From Streptomyces sp. NBC_00250 (GTDB lineage: Bacteria > Actinomycetota > Actinomycetes > Streptomycetales > Streptomycetaceae), in contig NZ_CP108088.1 in assembly GCF_036192275.1 (NCBI RefSeq), positions 682,001-746,000 of the forward strand: 64,000 nt of DNA, given 5' to 3'. Position 1 is the first letter of the stretch. Each line of letters starts with the position of its first letter. The position numbers were made by a program, and so were the translations under genes. Positions 16,236 through 25,878 of the stretch are shown in pieces. The notes under the pieces are model-generated. The model searched no databases. It was not told the origin of the DNA and saw only the letters and a list, made by a program, of their open reading frames with translations.

Positions 16236-17141
16236 ATGAGCAGTCAGTACGACGTCCTCGTCCTGGGAGGCGCCGGCGTCGACACGATCGTGTACGTCCC
16301 CGAGCTCCCCCTGCCGTACGCCGACAGCTACATGATCCGGCCGGGCATCGAGACCCGCGCCGGGCAGACCGGCGATTTCGTGGCGCTCGGCCTGAGCGCG
16401 CTCGGTCTGCGGACCCACCACCTCGACATGATCGGCGACGACCCCTCCGGCGACCTCGTCCGCGCGTTCCACCGCGACCGGGGCATCGGATTCACCGAAG
16501 TACCCCTGCCCGGCGGGACGAAGCGGGCCGTCAACCTCGTCGGCCCCGACGGCCGCCGGCTCTCGCTCTACGACGACAGCCGCTCCCGGGAGTCCGACCG
16601 GCTGCCCGAGGAGCTGGTCCGCTCCCTGGCGTCGGCGAGCCGTCACGCCCACGTCTCGATCACGTACCCGTGCGCCTTCGCCCTTCCGCAGCTGCGCGAG
16701 GCGGGCGTCACCATCTCCACGGACCTGCACAACTGGGACGGGGAGAACCCCTACCACGAGCCCTTCGCCTACGGCGCGGACATCGTCTTCGTCTCGGCCA
16801 CGGCCCTGGCGGACAAGGAACGGACCATGCGCCGGATCCTGGAGCGGGGCAGGGCGGAGGTCGTGATCGCCACCGCCGGAGCCGAGGGGGCCTCCATGCT
16901 GACCGCCGACGGACTCGTGCACGTACCGCCCGTCTCGCCCCGCGAACCGGTGGTCGATTCCAACGGCGCGGGCGACGCCTTCGCCTCCGGATTCCTCTTC
17001 GGCCGCCTGACCGGCGAGGACTTCGGCCGGTGCGCTCTCTACGGCGCGGTGGCGGGCGCCTACGCGTGCACCGTGCCGGCCACCGCGAGCGACGCCATCG
17101 ACCGCGCCGGGCTCCTCAAGGAGGCCGGCGGGCCGCGCTGA
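16236..17141 (+). CDS. PfkB-family carbohydrate kinase
   Basis: A 301-residue ribokinase-fold kinase. The N-terminal VLVLGGAGVDTIVYVPELPL resembles PfkB signature 1, and NGAGDAFASGFLFG near residue 248 is signature 2, with Asp of GAGD as the catalytic base and the anion hole beside it. It should phosphorylate a sugar or nucleoside hydroxyl using ATP; the substrate is unknown. The ATG follows a GAGAGGAA ribosome-binding site. Two sugar-regulator-like palindromes lie upstream. No transporter is adjacent. Confidence 0.88.
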   Translation: MSSQYDVLVLGGAGVDTIVYVPELPLPYADSYMIRPGIETRAGQTGDFVALGLSALGLRTHHLDMIGDDPSGDLVRAFHRDRGIGFTEVPLPGGTKRAVNLVGPDGRRLSLYDDSRSRESDRLPEELVRSLASASRHAHVSITYPCAFALPQLREAGVTISTDLHNWDGENPYHEPFAYGADIVFVSATALADKERTMRRILERGRAEVVIATAGAEGASMLTADGLVHVPPVSPREPVVDSNGAGDAFASGFLFGRLTGEDFGRCALYGAVAGAYACTVPATASDAIDRAGLLKEAGGPR

Positions 17142-17154
17142 TCGCGAACGCCCG

Positions 17155-17192
17155 GAAGGGCCGGGTCCGCCACACGACGGCCCCGGCCCTTC
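17155..17192. terminator. Hairpin terminator between convergent genes
   Basis: An 11-bp stem (GAAGGGCCGGG with its complement CCCGGCCCTTC) and a 16-nt loop lie between the converging kinase and methyltransferase genes. Probably acts on both strands. Confidence 0.7.
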
Positions 17193-17214
17193 GGCCACAG
17201 ACGGATCAGACCGA

Positions 17215-18099
17215 TCAGACGCGGTCGGCCGCGATCAGGACGTACTGGAAAGAGCCGTCCTTGTACGAGTTGATGAACGCCTCCTCGATGCCGGTGACCA
17301 GGGACGACGTGGCGCGCAGCTCCCAGTAGGGCAGGGTGTCCGGCGTCAGGTCGATCACGGCCTGCGGAACGAGACGGTTGTCGGCCATCGCGCGCAGGTA
17401 CTCGCGGCGGGAGTGGATGTTGCACTCGAAGTGCGCGTTGATCTGGGAGACCCACTTCGACGGCTGGCCGTAGCGCGGGTTCCAGCAGCCGGTGATGGTC
17501 ACGTAGCGGCCGCCGACCTTGAGGAAGCGGGAGTGCTCGGCGAAGAGGTCGTCGAGGTCGACGTACATGCTCGACTCGTTGTTCCACGAGGCGGCGATGC
17601 TGCCCTTCTCGAATGGAGTGTCCAGCATGTTGCAGACCTGGGCATGGACGTGGTCGTCGATGCCGAGCTCCTTCGCGCGCTGGTTGCCGAACTCGGCCTG
17701 CGTGGAGGAAAGGGTGACGCCCTCGACCTTGCAGCCGAAGCGCTGGTGGGCCATGACGCTCGAACCGCCGCGCCCGCAGCCGGCATCCACGAGCGTGTCG
17801 TCGCGCCCGATGACGCCGAGGTTGTCCAGGAGGACCACGGCCTGCGCGGACTCCAGCCGGTGCAGCTCGCTGATCAGCTTCTTCTCGTACTCGCTGTCCT
17901 CGGTGTCCCCGAGGGCGGCGTGGTCGATGTCGCCGATGCCGTAGTGGTGGTGGTAAAGCCCGTCCACGTCACCCAGGCGCAGGTTCACGGGCCTGGCCTC
18001 GTTGTTCCAGTAACGGGCGATGTCACCCTGATAGGGCGTCGCCGGGGAGGGAACGAAGGTGGCGGCGCCGTTGACGGTGGTGTACTCGGTGCTGGTCAC
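17215..18099 (-). CDS. Geranyl diphosphate 2-C-methyltransferase
   Basis: A 294-residue SAM-dependent methyltransferase that makes 2-methyl-GPP, the first step to 2-methylisoborneol. LVDAGCGRGGSSVMAHQRFG (around residue 95) is the SAM-binding glycine motif. The N-terminal YWNNEARPVNLRLGDVDGLYHHHYG stretch (read in part) is diagnostic of the GPP methyltransferase family. It starts with GTG 14 nt after the stop of the 2-MIB synthase gene, so it is the last gene of the shell-synthase-methyltransferase operon. Confidence 0.93.
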   Translation of the reverse strand: MTSTEYTTVNGAATFVPSPATPYQGDIARYWNNEARPVNLRLGDVDGLYHHHYGIGDIDHAALGDTEDSEYEKKLISELHRLESAQAVVLLDNLGVIGRDDTLVDAGCGRGGSSVMAHQRFGCKVEGVTLSSTQAEFGNQRAKELGIDDHVHAQVCNMLDTPFEKGSIAASWNNESSMYVDLDDLFAEHSRFLKVGGRYVTITGCWNPRYGQPSKWVSQINAHFECNIHSRREYLRAMADNRLVPQAVIDLTPDTLPYWELRATSSLVTGIEEAFINSYKDGSFQYVLIAADRV

Positions 18100-18113
18100 A
18101 GATAATCCATTTC

Positions 18114-19466
18114 TTACCAGAAATCGGGCAGGCTGTAGCGATAGGTGTTGGTCTGGTGCCAGTAGTGGTTGCCGTCCACCCACACGGCCACGCCCCGCAG
18201 GAAGCGCAGCACGGTCGGGGCGGGACAGGCGGCGGCGAGGGCGGCGGCCTCGGCCTCGAAGGCGTGCATGAGGTCGTTGTGGACCTCGACGGCCTTCAGA
18301 TAGCCCTCCCGGTCGGAGACGCCCTCACGCTCGGCGATCACCACGGGCAGGTTCAGGTGCTTGCCGGGGCTGGCGAGTTCCTTCATGTACGAGTACAGGT
18401 CGTTCACGATGGTGGTCGCGTTCCCGGCGAGCGCGAGGACGCGCTGCATGGCCGGCTGGGCATGCAGGTCCGCCGGGAGTTCGTAGCCGCCGACGGTGTC
18501 GGTGATGGTGGGGCAGGGGCGGAAGTTGTTGAACTGCCGCATCGCCAGGTACTCCCACACCTCCGGCACGTGGTCCGTCTCGGCCCAGGCGGCCTCGGCG
18601 AGGTACCCGAGGTGCAGTCGGGCCATGTCGTGCCGGAACCGGTCGGCCTGGGAGGGGGTCGACTGGTTGACGAAGTACTCCATGGCGGAGCGGTAGGCGC
18701 GCCGCGGGGCGTCCGCGTGGAGCGACTCCGCCCAGAGCGGCTGGTACTCCTTCGTCGTGTGCAGGGGGTCGAGGGCGGTGTGCGCGAGGAGCAGCCGTCC
18801 GCCGAGGCCGACGGGCGAACCGCCGTGGTCCTCGCAGTAGCAGTCGTCGACGGCGTTCTCGGCGACCATCAGCCGCGTGGCGAGCATCAGGTGCTCGACG
18901 GTCGGGGCGTCCGGGTGGCAGGCGACCATGTAGCGCCCGACGGAGAACCCGTCGAACTCGCCCTCCCAGTCCTCCGGGTACAGCTGCACCTCGTCGAGCG
19001 CCCAGGACTTGATCCTGCGGCTGACCTCGTCCACCCGTACCGGGTCGGGTTCGGGGATCGGGTGGTGGTACAGGCCGGGGATCGGCCGGCCCTCCAACGG
19101 CGGCGGAGGCTCCGGCAGTTCGGGGGCCGCCTCGTGCCGGGCCAGGGACAGTCCGGCCGTGCCGAGGCCGCTGGGTCCCGGCAGGACGAATCCCGGTGCG
19201 GGAACCGGCGGCGCGGTCACGGCGCCGACCGGCGACGCCGGAGCGGCCGCCACGGCGGGAGCGACCACGGACGCGGTGGCGGCCGCGGGTGCGGAAGCGA
19301 CCAGGGGTGCGGTGCCGCCACCGGTCGCGACGGCGGCCGCGGCCGTGAGAGCGGCTGCCCCGGCCGTCTCGGTGGGAGCGGCCGCCCGTCCGAGGACATG
19401 GATCCCGAAGTGGGCGGCGGCGGTGGGCAGGCTCGACTGCAGAGGGGAAAGCCCGGGTTCGGGCAT
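18114..19466 (-). CDS. 2-Methylisoborneol synthase
   Basis: A 450-residue class I terpene cyclase that converts 2-methyl-GPP to the earthy odorant 2-MIB. The aspartate-rich motif DDCYCED is at 207-213 and the NSE triad N355/S359/E363 is intact. The catalytic domain starts near residue 125. Residues 1-120 are Ala/Pro/Gly-rich and probably disordered, a region known to direct loading of 2-MIB synthases into CNBD-type family 2 encapsulin shells. The ATG is preceded by AAGGAG. It sits between the shell gene and the methyltransferase gene. Confidence 0.95.
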   Translation of the reverse strand: MPEPGLSPLQSSLPTAAAHFGIHVLGRAAAPTETAGAAALTAAAAVATGGGTAPLVASAPAAATASVVAPAVAAAPASPVGAVTAPPVPAPGFVLPGPSGLGTAGLSLARHEAAPELPEPPPPLEGRPIPGLYHHPIPEPDPVRVDEVSRRIKSWALDEVQLYPEDWEGEFDGFSVGRYMVACHPDAPTVEHLMLATRLMVAENAVDDCYCEDHGGSPVGLGGRLLLAHTALDPLHTTKEYQPLWAESLHADAPRRAYRSAMEYFVNQSTPSQADRFRHDMARLHLGYLAEAAWAETDHVPEVWEYLAMRQFNNFRPCPTITDTVGGYELPADLHAQPAMQRVLALAGNATTIVNDLYSYMKELASPGKHLNLPVVIAEREGVSDREGYLKAVEVHNDLMHAFEAEAAALAAACPAPTVLRFLRGVAVWVDGNHYWHQTNTYRYSLPDFW

Positions 19467-19753
19467 CCGTGACTCCTTGGTGAGGGGGTGGGCTGTCCGG
19501 GGTCCCGGGCCCGCTCGGCCGGCCCGGGAGGTCCGGGCTGTCGTGGCCGCCGTCACGGCGGCCGTGGGACAGGCCCTGGGAGGTGCTTGTCGATCAGGAC
19601 GGAGCAGGGAGCGGCGGCCGGTGCGTGCGAGCGCCAGGCGCAGGAGGGGTCGACGCGGTGAAGGCGCCTCCCGTGCCCGAAGGGCTCTGGGGGAGGTGGT
19701 GACCGACGACAACGCTGCGAGCCCGGACCGATCGGCAGGACGCCCCCTAGCGC

Positions 19754-21163
19754 CTAGTGCCTGCGGGCGATCTCCACGTTCTCGAGCACGCCCAGCGCAT
19801 TGGGCACGAGGATGGCGGCCGAGTAGTACGTGGTGACGAGGTACGACATGATCGCCTGCTCGCTGATGCCCATGAAGCGCACCGAGAGGCCGGGCTCGTA
19901 CTCCTCCGGAAGACCGGTCTGGCGGAGGCCGATGACGCCCTGGTTGTCCTCGCCGAGGCGCATGGCGAGGATCGAGCTGGTGTTCTCCTTGGTGATGGGG
20001 ATCTTGTTGCAGGGCAGCAACGGGACTCCCCGCCAGCTGAGGACCTGCTGACCGTCGAGGTCGACGGTGCCCGGGTTGAGTCCGCGGGCGTTCCACTCGC
20101 GCCCGATCGCGGCGATCGTCCGGGGGTGGGCGAGGAAGAGCTTGGTGCCGCGACGGCGGCAGAGGAGCTCGTCGAGGTCGTCCGGGGTGGGCGGGCCCGA
20201 GTGGGTCTGGATCCGCTGCTTGAAGTCGGCGTTGTGGAGGAGGCCGAACTCCCGGTTGTTGATCAGCTCGTGCTCCTGGCGCTCGCGCAGCGCCTCGATG
20301 GTGAGCCTGAGCTGCTCCTCCGTCTGGTTCATCGGCCCGTTGTAGAGGTCGGCGACCCTGGTGTGGACCCGCAGAACGGTCTGCGCGACGGAGAGTTCGT
20401 ACTCGCGGGGCTTGAGCTCGTAGTCGACGAAGGCGCCCGGCAGCGCGACCTCGCCGGTGTGGCCGGCCGACATCGCGATCTCGGCCTCGCCGTGCCGGTT
20501 CTGCCGCTGGAGCGGGAGCGAGCTGAACTCCTCGATGTGGGCCTGGAGGCCCGGCGCGGAGGCCAGCACGGCGGCGAACTCGGCGCGGGAGAGGGTGAGC
20601 AGCGTGCCGGAGGTCTCGGCGGTGGCGGTGTAGTCCCATCGCGCGTCGGCGTCCAGAAGGGCGTTCTCACCGAAGCGGTCGCCGTCGGCGAGTACCGCCA
20701 CGGCCACCTCGTCGCCGTACTTGCCGAGCGAGGTCTGGTTGATGCGTCCGTGGGCGACGAGGTGGATCTCCTCGGCGGGGGCGCCACGCTCGACCAGCAC
20801 CTCGCCGGCGCTGAAGTCGCGCTGGACGCACCGGCCGGCCAGCGCGTTCAGCACCTCCTCGTCCTCGAAGCCGCGCAGCAGCGCGAGTTCGCCGAGCTCA
20901 CGGGGGATCACCCGGACGCGGGCACCGTCCTGGACGAACTCGATGCGGCCGTCACCGACGGTGTAGCTCAGTCGGCGGTTGACCCGGTAGGCGCCGCCCT
21001 TGGTCTCGACCCAGGGGAGCATCCGCAGCAGCCAGCGGGAGCTGATCTCCTGCATCTGCGGGGCGGACTTGGTCGTCGTGGCGAGGTTCCGGGCGGCCGC
21101 GGTGCTGAGGCTGGACTGCTTCGGCGCGTCCAGCTGTGCGTCCGGGCTCGTGTCAACGGTCAT
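19754..21163 (-). CDS. eshA: Family 2B encapsulin shell protein with cyclic-nucleotide-binding domain (EshA-type)
   Basis: A 469-residue protein with an HK97-like shell fold interrupted by a CNBD. Residues about 93-215 form the CNBD, including a phosphate-binding-cassette-like [17 protein letters not shown]. The shell part includes [20 protein letters not shown], the N-terminal [15 protein letters not shown] and the C-terminal [20 protein letters not shown]. Such proteins were long annotated as Crp/Fnr regulators or EshA, but there is no helix-turn-helix. Family 2B shells encapsulate 2-MIB synthase, encoded next. Promoter elements were not resolved. Confidence 0.92.
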   Translation of the reverse strand: MTVDTSPDAQLDAPKQSSLSTAAARNLATTTKSAPQMQEISSRWLLRMLPWVETKGGAYRVNRRLSYTVGDGRIEFVQDGARVRVIPRELGELALLRGFEDEEVLNALAGRCVQRDFSAGEVLVERGAPAEEIHLVAHGRINQTSLGKYGDEVAVAVLADGDRFGENALLDADARWDYTATAETSGTLLTLSRAEFAAVLASAPGLQAHIEEFSSLPLQRQNRHGEAEIAMSAGHTGEVALPGAFVDYELKPREYELSVAQTVLRVHTRVADLYNGPMNQTEEQLRLTIEALRERQEHELINNREFGLLHNADFKQRIQTHSGPPTPDDLDELLCRRRGTKLFLAHPRTIAAIGREWNARGLNPGTVDLDGQQVLSWRGVPLLPCNKIPITKENTSSILAMRLGEDNQGVIGLRQTGLPEEYEPGLSVRFMGISEQAIMSYLVTTYYSAAILVPNALGVLENVEIARRH

Positions 21164-21790
21164 GGGGCGGGCTCTCCTTCGCAGGGGGGTGGTGACCGGC
21201 ACACGGGTGCCTTGGTCAGTGAAAGAGGAGAAAAGCAAGAAAGCAGTGAAAGGGGAAAAAGGAGGATGAAGCTCTGGGAATCCGTCCAGATCCCGGGGAA
21301 CAGTAACGGCCGGTACACCCCGCGCACCCCATCAGATCGAGGGCATTACCTCGAAACGGGGATCTTGCCCGCCGCGAGGTTTAAGCAGGTGAACTGCGAC
21401 ATTCGGGCCATGTGGCCGAGAGCCCGTGGGTCTGGCCGCTCCTCCGTCCAGTTTCCGGTTCGAGCACCGCGTCAACGTTCGGCCCGTCCCCGTCGGGGCT
21501 CCGCCACACCTGCCACCACCGGTGTCAAATCGTTCTCTACTGTGACAAATCATCACCCCCGAGCTAAATTCGGCTTCCAGTCATCACTCGTCGCCTCAAG
21601 GGGTGGGCATGAAGGGCGGCGAAACCGCCGAAGACGAACGAACCATGGCCCGCCGGACGCCCCCTACGCGGTCTTCCACCACGCCAGTCCCCCGCCGAGC
21701 GTCCTCTACGGCACCACCGGCTTCACGATCGAGAAGCTCCCGAAGACCGGGCCGCCCGGGGACCTCACCGAATCGCCTTCGAGGTAGGTC
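21164..21790. other. Long intergenic region between encapsulin and antiporter genes
   Basis: A 627-nt stretch without a convincing gene, holding the divergent promoters. The part at about 21340-21600 is clearly lower in GC than its surroundings. GTGA-N7-TCAC at 21542-21556 is a loose Crp-like inverted repeat. A + strand open reading tail at about 21650-21787 gives a protein-like peptide (VLYGTTGFTIEKLPKTG) with no start or ribosome-binding site, possibly a gene remnant. None of this is firm. Confidence 0.4.
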
Positions 21791-23251
21791 ATGTCGAACG
21801 CTGGTACCAGTACGGACGCCACCACCGCCGGGTCCCCGCCCACGGCGAAACTGACGCTCGTCACCCTGACCGCGATGGTCGTCGGGTCCATGGTGGGCGC
21901 CGGCGTGTTCTCGCTGCCCCGGAGGTTCGCCCAGGAGACGGGTGTCGCCGGTGCGCTGATCGCCTGGGCGATCGCCGGATTCGGCATGCTGATGCTCGCG
22001 TTCGTCTTCCAGACGCTCGCGGTGCGCCGCCCCGACCTGGACGCCGGTGTCTACGCGTACGCGAAGGCCGGTTTCGGCGAGTACCTGGGCTTCTTCTCGG
22101 CCTTCGGCTACTGGGCCAGCGCCTGCGTCGGCAACGTGACGTACTGGGTCCTCATCATGTCGACGATCGGCGCGATCTGGCCGGCGCTCGGCGACGGCGA
22201 CACCGCCCTCGCGATCATCCTGTCCTCGGCCGGACTGTGGGCCTTCTTCCTGCTCATCCGCCGCGGGGTGAAGGAGGCCGCGGCGATCAACCGGATCGTG
22301 ACGGTGGCGAAGGTCGTGCCCATCATCGTCTTCGTCATCCTTGCCCTGTTCTCCTTCGACGCGTCCGTCTTCGCCGACAACTGGGGTGGCGCCGACTACG
22401 CCGGCTCGCTGTTCAACCAGGTCCGCGGCACCATGCTCGCCACCGTCTTCGTCTTCCTCGGCGTCGAGGGCGCCAGCGTCTACTCCCGGCACGCCAAGCG
22501 CCGCGAGGACGTGGGCAAGGCCACGATCCTGGGCTTCCTCAGCGTCTTCTCCGTCTTCGCCTCGGTGACCATCGTGTCGTACGGCATCCTGCCCATGAGC
22601 GAGATCGCCGAGCTGCGCCAGCCCTCCATGGCGGGCGTCCTGGAGGCCGCCGTCGGCACCTGGGGCAAGGTCTTCGTCAGCGTCGGCCTCATCATCTCGG
22701 TCCTCGGCGCCTATCTGGCCTGGACGCTGATGGCCGCGGAGGTGCTCTTCGTGGCGGCCAAGGACGACGACATGCCGCGCTTCCTGGGGCGCTCCAGCGG
22801 CGACGACGTCCCCGTCCCCGCCCTCCTGATGACCACGGCCCTCAGTCAGACCGTGCTGGTCGTCACGGCCTTCTCCGACGACGCGTTCAACTTCGCCCTC
22901 GACCTGACCAGCGCGCTGAGCCTGATCCCGTTCCTGCTCGCCGCGGCGTTCGCGGTGAAGATCGCTCTGAGACCCGCGCAGGAGAAGGTCACCGGGCAGA
23001 GCACCCGGCGGGAGCTGGTCGTGGGCGTCCTCGCCACGATCTACACGGCGTTCCTGCTGTCCGCCGCCGGGCTCAAGTTCGTCCTCGTCTCCTTCATCCT
23101 CTACGCGCCCGCGACCTTCCTGTTCGTCAAGGCCCGGCGCGAGCAGGGCCGGCAGCTGTTCTCCCCGCGCGAGCTGGTGATCCTCGTCGTCTCCATCGCC
23201 GGCGCCGTCATGGGGGTCGTGGCCCTCGCGGTCGGCTGGATCAGTCTCTGA
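21791..23251 (+). CDS. APC-family arginine/ornithine antiporter
   Basis: A 486-residue permease with about 12 to 13 hydrophobic helices. The N-terminal VVGSMVGAGVFSLPRRFAQ is the conserved unwound first helix of APC amino-acid exchangers. RPDLDAGVYAYAKAGFGEYL and the overall length match the ArcD/YdgI-like basic amino-acid antiporters. The arginine deiminase gene follows 51 nt later, so arginine uptake with ornithine exit is the likely function. The ATG lies 4 nt after a GAGGTAGG site. Confidence 0.9.
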   Translation: MSNAGTSTDATTAGSPPTAKLTLVTLTAMVVGSMVGAGVFSLPRRFAQETGVAGALIAWAIAGFGMLMLAFVFQTLAVRRPDLDAGVYAYAKAGFGEYLGFFSAFGYWASACVGNVTYWVLIMSTIGAIWPALGDGDTALAIILSSAGLWAFFLLIRRGVKEAAAINRIVTVAKVVPIIVFVILALFSFDASVFADNWGGADYAGSLFNQVRGTMLATVFVFLGVEGASVYSRHAKRREDVGKATILGFLSVFSVFASVTIVSYGILPMSEIAELRQPSMAGVLEAAVGTWGKVFVSVGLIISVLGAYLAWTLMAAEVLFVAAKDDDMPRFLGRSSGDDVPVPALLMTTALSQTVLVVTAFSDDAFNFALDLTSALSLIPFLLAAAFAVKIALRPAQEKVTGQSTRRELVVGVLATIYTAFLLSAAGLKFVLVSFILYAPATFLFVKARREQGRQLFSPRELVILVVSIAGAVMGVVALAVGWISL

Positions 23252-23302
23252 GCCCTTCCTCCCCCGCCCCTCCCCTCGTCACCCGTACTCGAAAGGCCCC
23301 GC

Positions 23303-24565
23303 ATGACCAGCAACGACGCTTCCGCCAAGCCCGCGCTCGGCGTGTACTCCGAGGTCGGACGACTCCGCAAGGTCCTTGTCTGCTCCCCGGGGCTCGCCCA
23401 CCGCCGGCTGACCCCGACCAACTCGGACGACCTGCTGTTCGACGACGTGATGTGGGTGGAGAACGCACAGCGCGACCACGCCGACTTCGTCAACAAACTG
23501 ACCCAGCGCGGCGTCGAGGTCGTGGAGCTGCACAATCTGCTCTCCGAGACGATGGCGATCCCCGAGGCGCGGGCCTGGCTCCTCGACCGGAAGATCATCG
23601 CCAACGAGGTCGGCCTCGGTCTCATCGACGACACCCGTGCGTTCCTGGACTCCGTCGCGCCGCGCGATCTGGCCGAGTACCTGATCGGCGGCCTGTCGAC
23701 GGCCGACCTGCCCGGGGAGTTCCGTTCCGGGTACGTCTCCCTGGCCCGCGAGGCGACCGGGGTGCGGGAGTACCTGATGCCGCCGCTGCCGAACACGCTC
23801 TACACCCGGGACACCACCTGTTGGCTGTACGGCGGCGTGACCCTCAACCCGCTGTACTGGCCGGCCCGCCACGGCGAGACCCTCCTCATGAAGGCGATCT
23901 ACGGCTTCCACCCCGACTACAAGGACGCCGCCGTCTGGTGGGGCGACCCCGAGCGGGACTGGGGCCAGGCCACCTTCGAGGGCGGCGACATCATGCCCGT
24001 CGGCAACGGGGTCGTCCTCATGGGCATGAGCGAACGCACCTCACGGCAGGCCATCACCCAGGTCGCGGCCTCCCTGTTCAGGAACGGGGCCGCCGACCGG
24101 GTCATCGTCGCGGGCATGCCGAAGCTGCGCTCCGCGATGCACCTGGACACCGTCTTCACCTTCGCCGACCGGGACATCGTCACGCTCTACCCGAAGATCA
24201 TGGACTCGGTCCACACCTTCACCCTGCGACCCGGCGACAAGGCCCCCGGGGTGGACATCACCGACGAGGGCGACACCCCGTTCGTGGATGTGGTCGCCAA
24301 GGGCCTCGGCCTGCCGAAGCTCCAGGTCATCGAGACCGGCGGCGACGTGTACGCCTCCGAGCGGCAGCAGTGGGACAGCGGCAACAACGCCGTCGCCCTC
24401 GAACCCGGCGTCGTCTTCACGTACGACCGGAACACCCAGACCAACACGCTGCTGCGCAAGGCGGGGGTCGAGGTCATCACCATCGTCGGTGCCGAACTCG
24501 GCCGGGGCCGCGGCGGCGGCCACTGCATGACCTGCCCGCTGATCCGCGACGCGGTCGAGTTCTGA
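23303..24565 (+). CDS. arcA: Arginine deiminase
   Basis: A 420-residue enzyme hydrolysing arginine to citrulline and ammonia. The family landmarks are [17 protein letters not shown] at the N-terminus, [42 protein letters not shown] and the C-terminal [11 protein letters not shown], with Cys408 as predicted nucleophile next to His407. Length matches characterised enzymes. It follows the antiporter gene; carbamate kinase and a catabolic ornithine carbamoyltransferase are not adjacent, so this is not a complete ADI operon in the window. Confidence 0.96.
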   Translation: MTSNDASAKPALGVYSEVGRLRKVLVCSPGLAHRRLTPTNSDDLLFDDVMWVENAQRDHADFVNKLTQRGVEVVELHNLLSETMAIPEARAWLLDRKIIANEVGLGLIDDTRAFLDSVAPRDLAEYLIGGLSTADLPGEFRSGYVSLAREATGVREYLMPPLPNTLYTRDTTCWLYGGVTLNPLYWPARHGETLLMKAIYGFHPDYKDAAVWWGDPERDWGQATFEGGDIMPVGNGVVLMGMSERTSRQAITQVAASLFRNGAADRVIVAGMPKLRSAMHLDTVFTFADRDIVTLYPKIMDSVHTFTLRPGDKAPGVDITDEGDTPFVDVVAKGLGLPKLQVIETGGDVYASERQQWDSGNNAVALEPGVVFTYDRNTQTNTLLRKAGVEVITIVGAELGRGRGGGHCMTCPLIRDAVEF

Positions 24566-24580
24566 CGACGTGTGAAAGAA

Positions 24581-24607
24581 CCGGCCACCCCGCCTCGGGG
24601 TGGCCGG
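24581..24607. terminator. Hairpin terminator after arcA
   Basis: A perfect 11-bp stem CCGGCCACCCC with loop gcctc, 16 nt after the arcA stop and before the convergent DUF1269 gene. Probably bidirectional. Confidence 0.8.
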
Positions 24608-24638
24608 CTCCCCGTGTCCCGGTCGACCGGGTCGGCCG

Positions 24639-25142
24639 TCAGTCCTGAGACCCCGTGCCCGCCAGCTGCTCGGCGAGCTCCCGCTCGCTCTCCTCCGACA
24701 GCGAGGTCTTGAGCACGGTTCCGCCGAACTGCTCGACGGCCGCGGCGAACTTGTCCTCGGTGACCTTCGAAGCCATGACCACGACGGCGGACGAGCCGGG
24801 TGCGAGCAGCGACTGGACCTTGTCGCGGAACCTGTTGTCGACGCCCATCTGGTTCAGCTTGCCGATGAGTCCGCCGACGGCGGCGCCCACCACGCCGATC
24901 CCCGGCGTGAGGATGATCATGCCGAAGACCATTCCCCAGAGGGCGCCGGCGGTGGCCGAGAGTGCGGCCTCCCCCTTTCTCCGCGCGGGGGTGTCCACAT
25001 GGGTCTTGCCGTCCGCGTCCACCGAGACGATGGCGAGGCCGGTCAGCTCGATCACATGGCTGCCCTCGAGCTTCTGCACCGCGTCGAAGGCTCTGTTCGC
25101 GACGGCGCGATCCTCGTAGCCGAGGACGATGAGTTCGGACAT
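24639..25142 (-). CDS. DUF1269 membrane-associated protein (copy 1)
   Basis: A 167-residue protein: an N-terminal ferredoxin-like strand set (MSELIVLGYEDRAVANRAFD), a glycine-rich hydrophobic middle (about 70-110, ATAGALWGMVFGMIILTPG then AAVGGLIGKL) and a C-terminal domain ending GGTVLKTSLSEESERELAEQ. The family is DUF1269, of unknown function; the glycine-zipper-like middle suggests membrane insertion. A close paralogue lies at 27023-27511 with almost the same C-terminus. The ATG is preceded by GGAGGAG. It is the last gene of a four-gene - strand set with a lipoprotein and a baeRF-like protein. Confidence 0.85.
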   Translation of the reverse strand: MSELIVLGYEDRAVANRAFDAVQKLEGSHVIELTGLAIVSVDADGKTHVDTPARRKGEAALSATAGALWGMVFGMIILTPGIGVVGAAVGGLIGKLNQMGVDNRFRDKVQSLLAPGSSAVVVMASKVTEDKFAAAVEQFGGTVLKTSLSEESERELAEQLAGTGSQD

Positions 25143-25159
25143 ACCGCTCTCCTCCTGTG

Positions 25160-25801
25160 TCAGTACCGCTGCGCCTTGGTGAGTCTCGGGGTGAGCACCG
25201 GCTCGGGAGGCTGCCTGCTGATGACCAACGGCTGCTGGCGTTCGCCCGGTGCGAGGTCCTCGACGCCGACGAACTGCGTCTCGACGACCTTGCCCGAGGG
25301 GTCGAGGAAGTCGACCTGTACGGCGTAGGAGGCTTCCTCGTCCGTATTGTTGGTGATGTTCAGGACGACGGTCAGCACGCCGCCGGTGTCCGCGCGCGGC
25401 TTGCCGGTCATCGCGACCTCGTTCAGCGCGTTGCCCGGGGCCTTCACGTCCTTCAGCTCGTCCTCGGCCTGTTGGCGCGTACGCTCGATCTCCGCCCCGA
25501 TGGACGCCTTGCGTTCGGCCTCCCGCGCGGAGGCCGAAGCCGCCGCCGAAGAGGCGGACGCGCGGGCGGATTCGACCACCTCCGCCGCCGACGAGGCGAC
25601 GGAGGACGGCAGTTCGCCCGAGAAGTCGGCCGTGTCGGGGGCCGTGGGCCGTTCGCTGAAGGTGGGGCCGCCGGTGTCGTCGTTCCCGGTGTCGCAGGAC
25701 ACGAGTCCGGCGGCGCCGAGGCCCGTGACGACGACGGCGACGGCCGCGGTCACCGCGCGTGCGCGGACCGACCGCCTCGCGCGCGTCGATGTGGGGTTCA
25801 C
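25160..25801 (-). CDS. Putative lipoprotein with FxLYD-like domain
   Basis: A 213-residue protein starting with GTG behind AGAGGAC. The N-terminus is twin-Arg-bearing and hydrophobic, ending in the lipobox LVSC with Cys36 as lipid attachment site. An Ala/Ser/Glu-rich helical stretch (about 80-120, possible coiled coil) precedes a beta-rich domain with VVLNITNNTDEEASYAVQVD, reminiscent of FxLYD domains. Function unknown; it should sit on the outer face of the membrane. It lies 17 nt upstream of the DUF1269 gene, likely in one transcript. Confidence 0.75.
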   Translation of the reverse strand: MNPTSTRARRSVRARAVTAAVAVVVTGLGAAGLVSCDTGNDDTGGPTFSERPTAPDTADFSGELPSSVASSAAEVVESARASASSAAASASAREAERKASIGAEIERTRQQAEDELKDVKAPGNALNEVAMTGKPRADTGGVLTVVLNITNNTDEEASYAVQVDFLDPSGKVVETQFVGVEDLAPGERQQPLVISRQPPEPVLTPRLTKAQRY

Positions 25802-25820
25802 AGCTTGCGTCCTCTTTCGT

Positions 25821-25878
25821 CGTCGGAGTCGGTGTCGCAATCGGAGTCGGAGTCGGTGTGGGAGGAGGTGTCGGAGTC
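25821..25878. repeat. CGGAGT-type simple repeat
   Basis: Imperfect hexanucleotide repeat (CGGAGT/CGGTGT units) filling most of the gap between the baeRF-like gene and the lipoprotein gene. No reading frame of its own; it may separate the two genes in the transcript. Confidence 0.8.

Noticed and set aside
18114..20639. 841-residue continuous frame suggesting a shell-synthase fusion
   Set aside because: The frame stays open only because the shell gene's other frame lacks stops. The synthase has its own ATG with AAGGAG at 19466 and the upstream part is Arg-rich antisense-like sequence.
19754..21163. Crp/Fnr transcription factor (from the cyclic-nucleotide domain)
   Set aside because: No helix-turn-helix follows the CNBD; the flanking sequence and operon partners fit an encapsulin shell.
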